Below, one piece after another: positions 54,368-64,000 of a stretch of 64,000 bases of DNA. The DNA is taken from positions 16,607,001 through 16,671,000 of the forward strand of contig OX335658.1 of assembly GCA_946894095.1 (NCBI GenBank), written 5' to 3'. The translations under genes and the position numbers were made by a program. A model generated the notes under the pieces. It had not been told where the DNA came from. It ran no database searches and was given only the letters and a program-made list of their open reading frames with translations. Position 1 is the stretch's first letter; every line of letters starts with the position of its first letter. This DNA comes from Incurvaria masculella (lineage: Eukaryota > Arthropoda > Insecta > Lepidoptera > Incurvariidae).

Positions 54368-55374
54368 AAATACACAAAAAACTATGAGGTTTACCTTTTT
54401 TTTTAATATAATAAAAAAGTGACAATATTTTAATAGAAAGTTAAGGTTTAAATTAGGTTTCCTAACTCTTCTTTGAATATTCCTTTCATTGTTTTTTTTT
54501 TCTTTCTTCTTCAGAAAACAACACACGAATTTCCTTTTCATCGGAATATTTCCAAATCTACATTAACTGTAGAGAACTTAGGCAATTTTCGTTATTTCAT
54601 TATTAAGCGTAATTATTATCGTTTTCATAATATTCCCTGCATCCCCATTTTATTTCAATTTCGTTTTGTGAATACCTCCAAATTAGGTTTTTTTTATGAT
54701 TTCGGCATTGATTTGTAATAATTTGTGCATTCAAGAATCAGGTAATTTTAATAGCACTGAAGATTGACATGATTTGCAACTGTGTTTTTTCAATACAGAT
54801 GAACGCGATTGCTCTATGAATATACTCGTATTATGACAGATACATGTGTTCTTCTAATCTAAATGAAACGCGACTTGAAATGGATCTCAATGGGTCAATA
54901 ACTTTCTGTAAAGTAAGACACTTAAATATATTCCTCCATGGGATGCTGCATAACTTTGGCGTAAAATTAAGAGGACAAGTGACAAACAGACAGACATTTA
55001 GATAGGTGGACAATGTATTATCACTATCAGGGCTTATTTATTCCTTTGCGTAATGGAGGCATCATCAAATCGAATGGGAAATAAAATGTTCACTCACTGG
55101 TGTTTTCGGGTCGACGTTACATCGACGTAGAGAACTGACTGATTATTCTGTGGTAGCAACGACTCTCGGTAGACTACTTAAGTTGGTAGGTTTGCTGAAT
55201 AAAGTTATCACCACTAGATCAATTTTTTATTTTTATTTTAACAAACCTTCACCTAGCTCCATGGGCAAGCGTTTGACAAAGGCTTTTGCCCTTAAAACAA
55301 GTCTGAGGCAAATTTTGACCTAATAAGAGCGTCAGTTATGTAGATATTTTATGTCTTAAAAGGAATGATATGTG
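54368..55374. other. AT-rich non-coding stretch
   Basis: No supported feature. Confidence 0.45.
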
Positions 55375-55750
55375 AATATGACACAGATTATGACAAGATC
55401 AAACACTGAATTCAAAAACATACTTTTTGATGACTTTGCCGAGGGACAAGAATAGCTAATAATGCATTTCTACAGTATCTATTGTACACATTTGATTGAC
55501 GGGGTACCATACAAAAGGCATACAGGTGTCATAGACTCGAAACATCAATATGACACAGATATGCCAAGATCAAACCCATTTAATACAAAACTATATTTAT
55601 TGATGTTTTACAAAAATGTATGAAAGGTTAATATGACACAGATTATGGCAAAATCAAACACTGAATTCAAAAACATAGTTTTTCATCACTTTCCTGTGGG
55701 ACAAACCCAAAACAAGCATAGGTAATAATATATTTCTACAGTATCTATAG
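55375..55750. repeat. Imperfect direct repeat, about 2.5 copies
   Basis: 'AATATGACACAGATTATG' with 'ATCAAACACTGAATTCAAAA' occurs at 55375 and 55631. A shorter version lies at 55548. 'TATTTCTACAGTATCTAT' closes both long copies. Repeat spacing is about 256 bp. Confidence 0.75.
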
Positions 55751-56399
55751 GACTCATAATCTTAGATTACAAAATTAATATTCTCTCATTTTTAAATGAT
55801 TTATTCATTTATATATTTTCATATTGTTCCTTTTATATTCTGTTTCGCGTACCAGTTCCTTAGAATTCCCGTAAAGCTTCAAAATATTGCCATGATTAAA
55901 AAAGAATTACACCTCATTCCCTGATATTTCGGTTCCATAAAGGGACTGCGCAATTGTAACTTAACCGAATTTGAGCAAAAAGCTCCCAAACCGTATTTAC
56001 ATTAAGCTCAAGCCCGGAGGCAAACAAGACGAGGAAATTGTTATTTATTCCGGCCATAGATTCTCGTGAAATGTGGCAAGACAGTCGGAAATAAAACGAT
56101 TACGCTGAAAAAGTTTGAATTTGAACATTCTGTGAGGCCCCGCCCGCCCCCGCGTCCCGCCCCCACCTACTCCGCCCTGGGACAACGGGAGACCATTGTG
56201 ATACCGAGCTTTCCATTCAATTAATTTAAAATACATTCCTTTTAAAGGAGAATCTCGAGATTAAATTGATTTATTCTACTTTTTATCCTTCTTACTGAAG
56301 TATATAAAGTAACGTTGGTCGAGCCGATCGGAGATACGAAAGTACTTTTGTTAATGATTAGAAGCTTAAAGTTACATTTCCTGTTTTCACGACCTCAAT
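55751..56399. other. Non-coding, with a C-rich tract
   Basis: 56135-56170 is C-rich ('CCCGCCCCCGCGTCCCGCCC'). No gene. Confidence 0.4.
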
Positions 56400-57180
56400 T
56401 TTTCAATTCTATTGTATTGTTTGGTTCGAGGCGTTGTTCAGAATCTCATTCCGGAAACTTTTTCATACTCTGTTGTTGAGGTAGCCCTTAAGGTGGCCCA
56501 ACCCGGCGGCACTAACTCATTCGCGGGCACGGTACAAAACCGTGCTGTTGCGCTCTGGGACCTTCTCTGTTTCAAAGAATAAGACAGGCTCCGTGATGAG
56601 GAAGATGCAACATGTCCACATAAAAGACAATGTGCATAGTGTATGATTTGGTAAGATTTACGAAAATTTTAATTTCAAAAGGACTTATAGCTAAAAGTAA
56701 ACCACGACCGCTGTAGTAAATCATCGAACAAAAACCAAATAGATTATAAATCTTGAATAAATAAGCTATGTCTGATGACTAATTTTTTTAAGATGTTCTT
56801 ACTTTATCATTGCGTAATCCACCTCCAAAATTATTGTATAAAACGCGCGAAAAATGCGAACTTTCGGACCTTATAACTTAGAAACCAAACACAATTTTAC
56901 AATGCCAATAGTCATCAGACATCTAGTTCGATCTAATAAAGCTATTTTGAGCAAAATTTTGGATCTCTGACAAGAAATATGGGCGTGATCTTATATATGG
57001 GCCACCTTAAACCACTATATTCTTAATTATTTCGTAGGCGGTTGCATTTAAGGGATGATTTTTTATTATTTTTTTCATCTATACGATAAAGTAATATTTG
57101 TAATTTCACTCCCGACGTAGTTTCTTGTTGGTTCTTTGATTCATAGTGATCGAACCGTCTGTATGAATAAAATAAGAATC
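56400..57180 (+). repeat. Family Q/T LINE 3' region, split by family A copy 7
   Basis: Left of the MITE 'CAGAATCTCATTCCGGAAAC'. To its right 'CGTAGGCGGTTGCATTTAAG' and 'GTGATCGAACCGTCTGTATG' followed by AATAAAATAA. Both pieces match Q/T copies elsewhere. Confidence 0.55.
56488..57010 (-). mobile_element. Family A MITE, copy 7
   Basis: TTAA borders. About 35 bp is deleted just inside the right end ('GTGATCTTATATATGGGCCACC'). Confidence 0.9.
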
Positions 57181-57744
57181 GAAGATTGTGTGACACCTAA
57201 TGGAAGATAACAAACGAGTAAAGGATTAAATAAAGGCTCCAACTGAGTGCAGCATTCAGAAAACAAGCGATAATGGCGACCTTCGGAAGCAGTGAGTTTG
57301 CGTTAGGGTTCATTGTTGTATGCACCTCAACATTGAGTTCAGGCCAGCGAAATTTATGTTTTTGGCCTGTGAAGTCTAGTTTTTAAAGTAAATTAACATA
57401 TTTTTCTCGCTTTTTATGTGATCTTGCAAATTGTCTACAAAATGTATAGTTTCCAAACGCCTCGGTTTAAAAACCTTGAAAAACCTAATAAATATGTGTG
57501 TGACAAACCCTTCTTTTATTAAAGAAAATAAGCAACTCATTAAAACCGTTTTATACTCATATTCAAGATATTAGTCCAAACTTTGATTTTTCTGTGGATG
57601 TTTATTTTTAATCGACGCTGAGATAAAATAAAAAAAACACCAAAATATTTGTGGTTAGCGTCACATGGAGCCTTCATGAAAATATGTACATTTATTTTTG
57701 AAATTATTTTATCAATTGGAAATAGACATGTGTGGCTGGCTACT
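57181..57744. other. Non-coding stretch, no gene seen
   Basis: AT-rich, with no supported feature. Confidence 0.45.
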
Positions 57745-57905
57745 TTAAACTGAATGGAGTGAATTTTCATTGCCGCGGTATCGACCCGAGTGGAATTAGC
57801 TTCCACCTAGTAACCAATAGTTTTACGTGGAATCCGAACCATGTTACCTCAACTTGATAATATAATGGCAAGAGGTCGTGCCACTGGGCTACCGAAGTCT
57901 CCTTA
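57745..57905 (-). mobile_element. Diverged SINE remnant
   Basis: 'TTTCATTGCCGC', 'CCACCTAGTAACC', 'GTGGAATCCGAACCATG' and 'GTGCCACTGGGCTACCG' keep the order of the SINE body and tRNA-type head on the minus strand. Heavily deleted. Confidence 0.6.
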
Positions 57906-57943
57906 CTTATTTTACAATGATGAGTGAAATATTGAAAACCCCT

Positions 57944-58187
57944 GGGGGTCCATTCAGAGCAAGAGTGAGTTCGATTCGTCACTAAATATAAACTCACTTT
58001 TTTAAATAGTTAATGTTTCTACACTTCTTGAATATCATTACAGTTAGGTAAAAATCTGGTCTGTCCCGTAAATACGTTAGAAGCATAAATAACAGTTCCG
58101 GTATTTAAATAATAATATATTTCCCAGCTATTTTTAGGTTAACTCACTCTCGAACTCGAACTCACTCTTGCCCTGAATGGACCCCCT
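57944..58187. mobile_element. MITE family Y (about 244 bp)
   Basis: The left end begins GGGGGTCCATTCAGAGCAAG and continues AGTGAGTTCGA. The right end is its inverse, ending GCCCTGAATGGACCCCC. Arms of about 30 bp have one or two differences. AT-rich interior. Confidence 0.75.
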
Positions 58188-58952
58188 GATTCCACTAATT
58201 GTTGTTTTACAAGTGATTAAATCTAAATTTATCTATGTTTACTTTGTTTCAGGTAAGTACAACGTACAACTGCTGCGAAAAGAAAACAGCGAGTGGTATT
58301 TAAAAAGAAAATCGTATTACTTAATATGTTTAATAACTGAATTAATTACTGTTAATTATACTTTTTTATTTTATTAATTCATTAACATTTAAGATAAGTT
58401 TATTCAATTAGTATCTATAGAAAACAATGTTTCATTTGAACAGATTTTTTTTCGCGAAGAATGTTTCGTTATTATAGTCTTAATTTCTAACTATTACATT
58501 TATATCATCAACATCTAAAACTATTTTATTTGGCTTGAATCGCTTAATGAGTTCTTCGAAATACATTTAAACTCTGATTTTCATTGTGGTAAACATAAAT
58601 TATTTGCACAATTTTTTACATACAGCACCTACAACTGACGGTAAGAACAGGATTAAGTGCCTCTGAAATTTAATGGATCTAATTTTGTAAGACCTCCAAC
58701 CACAACAAAAAAATCGTTCATACCATTTAACTGAGTCTCTGCCTTCCTAGCAACCACAGACGAGAAAAGAAATGAGAAGTATCATATCGCAGTGACACGC
58801 AACGTCGATGTATGGATAAATTGTGTGGGACGCCAGTCCTATATCGCAACCGCGCGAAAATTTGCTCCCGAAATGCATTCCCCAAGACAATTCCTACCTA
58901 CATAAACCCTCCAATACATCTGCAAATTTTTTTTTTTGAGTTTACGGATGAA
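58188..58952. other. AT-rich non-coding stretch
   Basis: No supported feature. Confidence 0.45.
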
Positions 58953-59220
58953 CAGTGTTCAGCTTATGATACTTTTGAGATTACCGCGGTGTTTAAACAA
59001 GTTTGAAAAATGTTACGGCATCCGTCACGTTCGTACTCAGCAGACGACTGCTGCGTACGAACGTGCCGCATGCCTCCTTGAGAACGGGCTGAAAGATCAG
59101 CTCGAAAAGTCGGAGAATGTCTTTTCCCGCCGCGGGAAAAGCCGTAACATTGTTCAAACAGTGTTCAGCTTACTTATTTAGCTCGACGTTTCGTCCACCA
59201 AGCTGTGGACATCGTCAGGA
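58953..59220. mobile_element. Family J foldback element, copy 2
   Basis: 'GTGTTCAGCTTATGATACTT' and 'GTTTGAAAAATGTTACGGC' on the left, inverse 'GCCGTAACATTGTTCAAAC' on the right, then 'CGACGTTTCGTCCACCAAGC'. Inner inverted pair 'ACGTTCGTAC' / 'GTACGAACGT'. Matches the 12480-12785 region in pieces. Confidence 0.65.
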
Positions 59221-59268
59221 TTCGCGACGCGACCTGGAGGACCTCTGCACTTCTTCCAGTATGTTAAC

Positions 59269-59799
59269 TTAAGATGGCCCATCCCGCTCATCTCCCCATA
59301 CAAAAGGGGAAAGAAGATCACGCCCACATTTCTTGTCAGAGATCCAAAATTTTGCTCAAAATAGCTTTATTTGATCGAACTAGATGTCTGATGACTATTG
59401 GCATTGTAAAACTGTCTTTGGTTTCTAAGTTATAAGGTCCGATAGATCGCATTTTTCGCGCGTTTTATACAATAACTTTGGAGGTGGATTACGCAATGAT
59501 AAAGTAAGAACATCTTAAAAAGATTAGTCATCAGACATAGCTTATTTATATCCATTTGGTTTTTGTTCGATTTTTGACTACAGCGGTCGTGGTTTACTTT
59601 GAGCTATATGTCGTTTTTAAATTAAAATTTTCGTAAATCTCACCAAATCCTACACTATGCAAATTGTCTTTTTTGTGGACATCTTCCTCATCACGGAGCC
59701 TGTCTTATTCTTTGAAACAGAGAAGGTCCCAGAGCACAACAGCACGGTTTTGTACCGTGCCCGCGAATGAGTTAGGCCCGCCGGGTTGGGCCACCTTAA
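59269..59799 (+). mobile_element. Family A MITE, copy 8
   Basis: TTAA borders. The left terminus is slightly changed (TTAAGATGGCCCATCCCG). Intact right hairpin. Small internal deletion near 59547. Confidence 0.9.
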
Positions 59800-60088
59800 A
59801 ATAATATGTTAAACAACAGTGAAAATCTTAACAAAAATATCGTCAGGCCACTCACAAGCTGTTAAATAACTCTTTATCGCGTTTACCGTACACTAAATAG
59901 TTATTCGCGTCGTCGGCGCTACGATGCGCGGCACGTAAAGGTTTTAGTGCGCAAACTTCCAAACGTCGCGTCGAGGGAAGTTTTAGTTTGCGCACAGCTT
60001 ACAGCACGGAGGCACTCGACAACAGTTTAGCTTAGTAATAGTACATGCCGGCCAATAACTAGAGCCCCGCTTAACCTGCACTCCCGAT
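59800..60088. other. Non-coding, GC-richer, with a hairpin
   Basis: GTGCGCAAAC at 59947-59956 and its inverse GTTTGCGCAC at 59986-59995 can pair, with inner TTCC/GGAA pairing. No gene seen. Confidence 0.5.
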
Positions 60089-60877
60089 CAGTGGCGTAAC
60101 AATAGGGTGGCGGGGCTGGCAAAATGACACGGGCCCCCGACCCAAGAGGGCCCCGGCCGAACAAAAAAATTTTTTTACATTGTTCCTGAGTATTTTGTTT
60201 AATTTGAAAAGTTTATTTTTAGAAGTTCTGCTTAAAATCTAAAGTGAGACAACTAAAGACCATAATATAATTTCAAGTTAATCGTTAAGCATTTCAACCA
60301 ACCTAAACAAAAAGATATTGATTCATTTTTAGAGATGTACACGTTACTCGTGACGAGTAATTTTACATACTTGTGACCGACTTAAAACCGTCAATCAAAA
60401 TACCGGTAATTACACATCTCTATTCATTTTAGGAGCATTCTACATATCTACATGCATACAGTTTCTATATATTTTGTCGCGGTACATTGGAACTGCGTAT
60501 TCTTTGTGTGATTATTTTGACAATTGTAGATTTGTCTTTGATTTTTCGTATTTGTTCTTTTAATGAATATGAAAATGGTGGCAAAGTAAAGTTGATTGTG
60601 AAAGATAGATATTAAAATATTTAGTTCCAAAAAATATTTAAGTGGGAGCGAAAATGTCTCCAATACGCATTGGGCTAGCGTGGGGACTACAGACCATTCC
60701 CTTTCGCCTAAAATAGGAGGCCTAAGGCCATTAGTGGGACATATACAACGTGTCATTGAGTACGCTGAAAATCTCAAAGTATATTAAAATTAAACTGAGT
60801 ACAATGTGACGATTTTTACTGATAGGGCCCATCAAAAGAATTTGCCACGGGCCCCAGATGGTATAGTTACGCCACTG
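60089..60877. mobile_element. hAT non-autonomous element (789 bp) with 8-bp TSD
   Basis: Ends CAGTGGCGTAACAATA and, inverted, CAGTGGCGTAACTATACC. Flanking octamers CTCCCGAT (60081-60088) and CCCCCGAT (60878-60885) match at 7 of 8 positions. CAGTGGC ends with 8-bp duplications define hAT transposons. It contains a fragment of an RTE-type LINE 3' end ('GGACTACAGACCATTCCCTT' region, 60680-60760). No transposase. Confidence 0.85.
60640..60765 (+). repeat. RTE-type LINE 3' end fragment inside the hAT element
   Basis: 'TGGGGACTACAGACCATTCC' to 'GTGGGACATATACAACGTG' resembles the common 3' end of lepidopteran RTE LINEs. It explains the 109-codon minus frame here, which is therefore not a gene. Confidence 0.5.
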
Positions 60878-61270
60878 CCCCCGATGCTGGTTTGCGGGTG
60901 CGCGTGAGATTTTGGGTTCGAGGTAACCGAGAACTCATGAACGCATAATTTGAAAATATACAATGCAACGACGCCCCATAGAGTCAGAGTTGAGAACGGT
61001 AGAGATTTAAGCAAAATGCTATCCAAAAGTGTTTATTTTAGATTTCGAAACAATGGAGTATGTTTTACATGGACGTTATGAGAACATATTTCGTAATAAT
61101 ATACACGATTTGTGATCATGGTTTAACTGGCCTAGCATGGGTCACCCCGACATGGACCGTTAATATTATGGTTAATGCATAGATATATATAGATCTTTAC
61201 AGATAGTATTTTATGATGAACCTCATGAAAAACCTGTGGTTATTTTTTTATCAACCATACATTTTGTCAG
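60878..61270. other. Non-coding stretch, no gene seen
   Basis: No supported feature beyond the target duplication at its left edge. Confidence 0.4.
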
Positions 61271-61649
61271 CCTCAAAAGCCCAGTGGCGCGACACTTCGG
61301 CGATCGCTCTCCGAAGTTAAGCAACGCTGGGTCCGGTCTGGTCTTGGATAGATGACCATTCGACTGTTGAGAGAGGCTGGCCGTGGTTCGGATGCCACGT
61401 TAAACTGTAGGTCCCCTTCCTTACTTACTAGGTGGTAGGGTTAATCCCGCCCGGGTTGGTACCATCGCATTGGATGATTGATGGTCGAAGCGGCAATGAA
61501 AAGTGTCCGTGTTTTCCATCTAGTTCAATGTAGCCGAGCAATATAAGGAAGGTCCTGGCATGGCACCTAGTTCCCATGTGGTGTGTTGGGCTAATACCAC
61601 GACAGAAGGTGTGGTATTAGCCATCCATGTCCAGTCACATAAAAAAAAA
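61271..61649 (+). mobile_element. 5S rRNA-headed SINE (best copy)
   Basis: The head at 61301-61357 follows the internal control region of 5S rRNA genes: 'CCGAAGTTAAGCAACG' (box A), an intermediate block and 'CTTGGATAGATGACC' (box C). The body from 'GCCGTGGTTCGGAT' onward is the same as in the tRNA-headed SINEs, ending in an A-run at 61641-61649. 5S-headed SINEs (SINE3 type) are known in vertebrates. Confidence 0.85.
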
Positions 61650-61966
61650 TACATAAAATACCTTACCTAAGCTAGCCAAGCGGGGCTGCTACGTTGTATA
61701 GTTTAAAATGGTTTTCAACTAAATCAGTATTCTAAAATATACTCTATTTTGGCGCGGTACTGATGTATGTATTTAACATCGTTGAACAGAAATATTATTT
61801 TAATGTTTAACGCGCGGCCACGTGACCATTAGGCGTTGCTGCATAGTAAATTTTCTAATTACACCTCATGGACAGTACCCAGATATGTTATCACAGTCGA
61901 ATTTGTTTGCGAATGTGCTCCGTATGCATTGATAGAATAAGGATTGTTTCCAAAATCGTTGTCAAT
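61650..61966. other. Non-coding stretch, no gene seen
   Basis: No supported feature. Confidence 0.4.
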
Positions 61967-62020
61967 ATTAAGCAACGCGTTCGGATTGTGGATGGGTGAC
62001 CGTTGGGACCTCGCCCACAT
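61967..62020 (+). repeat. 5S rRNA-like fragment
   Basis: 'AATATTAAGCAACG' then 'GTGGATGGGTGACCGTTGGG' keep 5S box A and box C in the right order, about 20 bases apart. The following sequence does not match the SINE body, so this is a separate 5S-derived relic. Confidence 0.65.
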
Positions 62021-62869
62021 TTCAAGTGGAATTACCATCGGACTGATACATAGAGGGCGTGCAATGGCTTATTCCGTTCCTTATTTGATCTGTCAACAAT
62101 AAAATATAACTAGGCATCAGTGATCGTCACCTCAGCCATGTATTGCGCGAAGCTGCGGCAATAGACCAGGATATATATGTAATGGCTTAAATAATGGTCC
62201 TGAAAGTTCGCTGCACCTATTTTGGGAAAGGGGCGGAGGAGGACGGGGTTCAATGACCGTTAGTCCATTTATATTCAAATTTAACGGTCGCCGGCCGCCT
62301 GCACGCCCGCCGGCCGGCACGCGCGCACGTTCCGGCCTTGGGGGCGAACGCGGCTGACAACTCTGCGTTTTTCGCGATCAGATCGCTCTTTGAGTTTCGA
62401 TATTTTTGCCAAAAATATGTACTTTTAACGCTTAAGAACGGCCCGTAAGCTATGTTCCCAATACAAACGTAGTTTACTAATCATTTGAAAAACACTGCTT
62501 CAATTTGCTTGATATTTAGTATCTAATATTCGACAATAAATATCTGTGTCTGCATGTTTTTGTTTCGCGGAAAACTTTAAAGCAAGTCAAAGAACAGGTA
62601 AAATAAAATTTTCATACAAATTTTCTTTTCTCTATTATGTTAAACAGGATATCTCTACTTATATAAAAGGGAACGTCTGTCCACATGCGCGAGATAATCT
62701 CAACAACCACAAAACAGATCAAGATGCGATTTAAACCAATTTAAAGAGGACATCGCTGGGAACGCTTTAGCGTACATACCATCACGCTAAATATCCAAAC
62801 GGCTGAGCAATATCAATGAAATTCATTTTGCCCGCTCTAGAAAGAATTAACAATTTTCGCGATAATAGT
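62021..62869. other. Non-coding, with a GC-rich island and a repeat fragment
   Basis: 62280-62350 is strongly GC-rich (GCCGGCCGCCTGCACGCCC). 62640-62790 ('GGGAACGTCTGTCCACATGC', then 'AAACAGATCAAGATGCG') resembles a common lepidopteran interspersed repeat, but this recollection is weak. No gene. Confidence 0.35.
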
Positions 62870-62955
62870 AAGAAGCCAGTTGGCCTAGCGCGTATAACCG
62901 ACTGTTTCAAATATGTTTTGTTCCCGGGAGGGTTCAAGTTCGAATCCTGGAAACT
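62870..62955 (+). repeat. tRNA-like relic
   Basis: A-box-like 'TTGGCCTAGCGCGTATAA' and a good B box 'AGTTCGAATCCTGG' about 45 bases apart. The rest does not form a convincing cloverleaf; a SINE head is likely. Confidence 0.4.
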
Positions 62956-63059
62956 CAATTTGTTTTTCTGTTCTTTTTTTTTCTCGCATATAATTACGAA
63001 GATCTAATTTTTTTTCTGGTATTTTTTTACGTAATAGTGTTTTGAACAATTATGAGTAC

Positions 63060-63195
63060 GAGAAATTTTGTTCCCGAGTACGGCTGAGTTAATCAATGTT
63101 CAAACACGCCACTTTTAGCGAACCGCATGGAGTTCCTTCAATACTGTCCATACAGAGTGACGTGTTTAATCATATGCTGACGTTGATTTTTATAT
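63060..63195. mobile_element. Palindromic element family I, copy 1
   Basis: 'AATCAATGTTCAAACACG' on the left and 'CGTGTTTAATCATATGCTGA' on the right, with inner CACTTT / AGAGTG pairing. The core 'CGCATGGAGTTCCTTCAATA' recurs in copy 2 at 63460-63607. Confidence 0.7.
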
Positions 63196-63235
63196 GCAAT
63201 TCCTTTCGAAACTTTGGGCGAAGACGCTGGGCTTA

Positions 63236-63345
63236 CAGCGCCATCTCTACCCGGATAGAGGCGTTTATTTAGTCACCGTTAGATCATAGATGGCCGAAAT
63301 TCTGCAAATGTTTTCGCCGCAACTATTTACTCTGGCATTATATAA
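63236..63345. repeat. Family H relic, copy 3
   Basis: 'CACCGTTAGATCATAGATGG' and 'TTCTGCAAATGTTTTCGCCG' match the core of family H. It lies between the two family I copies. Confidence 0.45.
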
Positions 63346-63459
63346 CTTTATAATTGAATATTCTTTGCTTTCTACAGGCCAGAACAGCAATAAATTAGGC
63401 ATAGGGAACTATCTTTTGTCTCAATATCCTAAGGGCTGAGCAATATCAACGAAATAACT

Positions 63460-63607
63460 CTTTGTTCCCGAGTCAGTCACTTAATACGAAGTACGGTTGA
63501 GTTAATCAATGTTCAAACACGTCACTTTTATCAAACCGCATGGAGTTCCTTCAATACTGTCCATACAAAGTGACGTGTTTAATCATACGCTGACATTGAT
63601 TTCGATG
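63460..63607. mobile_element. Palindromic element family I, copy 2
   Basis: The direct repeat of copy 1; arms AAACACGTCACTTT / AAAGTGACGTGTTT are perfect here. Upstream, 'GCTGAGCAATATCAACGAAA' also repeats the sequence at 62800-62820. Confidence 0.75.
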
Positions 63608-64000
63608 CCATCTGTCGGCATAGTTAACTTCGATTAGATTTCCATCATTAAACAGAACCACTTTTGAATTTAGTTGTTGTCAACTTTTTTGAAAGATGGC
63701 GCTACCATCACTTTGTACGGATATCCATGCTGAATGAAATTTGTTTGGTTATGTTTTTACGACAACGGCCGTATTTTAGGGTTACTAACCCATACAAAGT
63801 TACAGAACGCAAACTTGCAACTTATTGCAATTTGAGCCACGAATCTATACTAATATAATCTCGAATATAATATTGCCGAAGAGTTTGATTTCAAACAACG
63901 AACAAAAAACATTTACCGTTTATTTTATTCTTCTCTTCTCGAAAACGAAAAGAATAATAAAAATAATTTAATAAGAAAAAAAAATGCAATTGCAATGCGA
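63608..64000. other. Non-coding stretch, no gene seen
   Basis: AT-rich, ending in A-runs. A 64-codon frame at 63664-63858 has no motif. Confidence 0.45.

Overview
This window looks like gene-poor, AT-rich nuclear DNA of an insect, most likely a moth or butterfly (Lepidoptera). Four things point there: arrays of CCTAA/TTAGG (the canonical insect telomere unit), a CR1/jockey-type LINE with a 634-codon open reverse-transcriptase frame, repeats carrying (GTCC)n arrays with 'AGTGCGAGTCGGACTCGCAC' ends that I associate with lepidopteran genomes, and several tRNA- and 5S-derived SINE copies. There are no bacterial-style operons, and I can support no host protein-coding gene. The only long convincing coding frame is the LINE (minus strand, about 16922-19320). 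Every other open frame I judged is a retroelement remnant or chance/antisense translation.

Layout. 1-8 kb: low-complexity-poor non-coding DNA with the first copy of a TTAA-flanked MITE (family A, 499-1027), a (GTCC)n repeat, a tRNA-headed SINE, a MITE with 7-bp flanking repeats and a LINE 3' tail interrupted by a 106-bp MITE. 8-16 kb: a decayed jockey-like LINE tail, a hAT-like element with a perfect internal palindrome, a 70-bp-arm hairpin, and a 142-bp tandem repeat. 16.6-20 kb: a CpG-rich patch ending in a minus-strand splice-donor-like sequence, then the LINE and an RTE-like tail. 21-30 kb: dense (GTCC)n repeats, a duplicated GC-rich segment, SINEs, and MITE families A, G, H and M. 30-34 kb: an A-B-A'-B' tandem duplication. 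34-45 kb: SINEs, second copies of G and M, foldback family F, and a hairpin element built around (CCTAA)15. 45-60 kb: nested MITEs, five further copies counting family A at 45.4, 50.9, 56.5 and 59.3 kb plus the second telomere-repeat hairpin at 53.8 kb. 60-64 kb: a hAT element with a near-perfect 8-bp target duplication, a SINE whose head derives from 5S rRNA, and two direct copies of a small palindromic element.

How the parts relate. The window is a layered record of transposition. The same SINE body occurs behind a tRNA-like head in some copies and a 5S-rRNA-like head in others. Family A copies sit inside older elements (a small MITE at 45350-45994 and a LINE tail at 56400-57180). Most MITEs are non-autonomous, with no transposase in the window. 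The best candidates for something under-described are the 5S/tRNA head-swapped SINE family, the mobile hairpin that carries telomeric repeats, and the 8-copy TTAA family. Copy boundaries come from reading the sequence by eye and comparing copies, so internal limits are good to a few bases where terminal repeats are stated and to tens of bases elsewhere.
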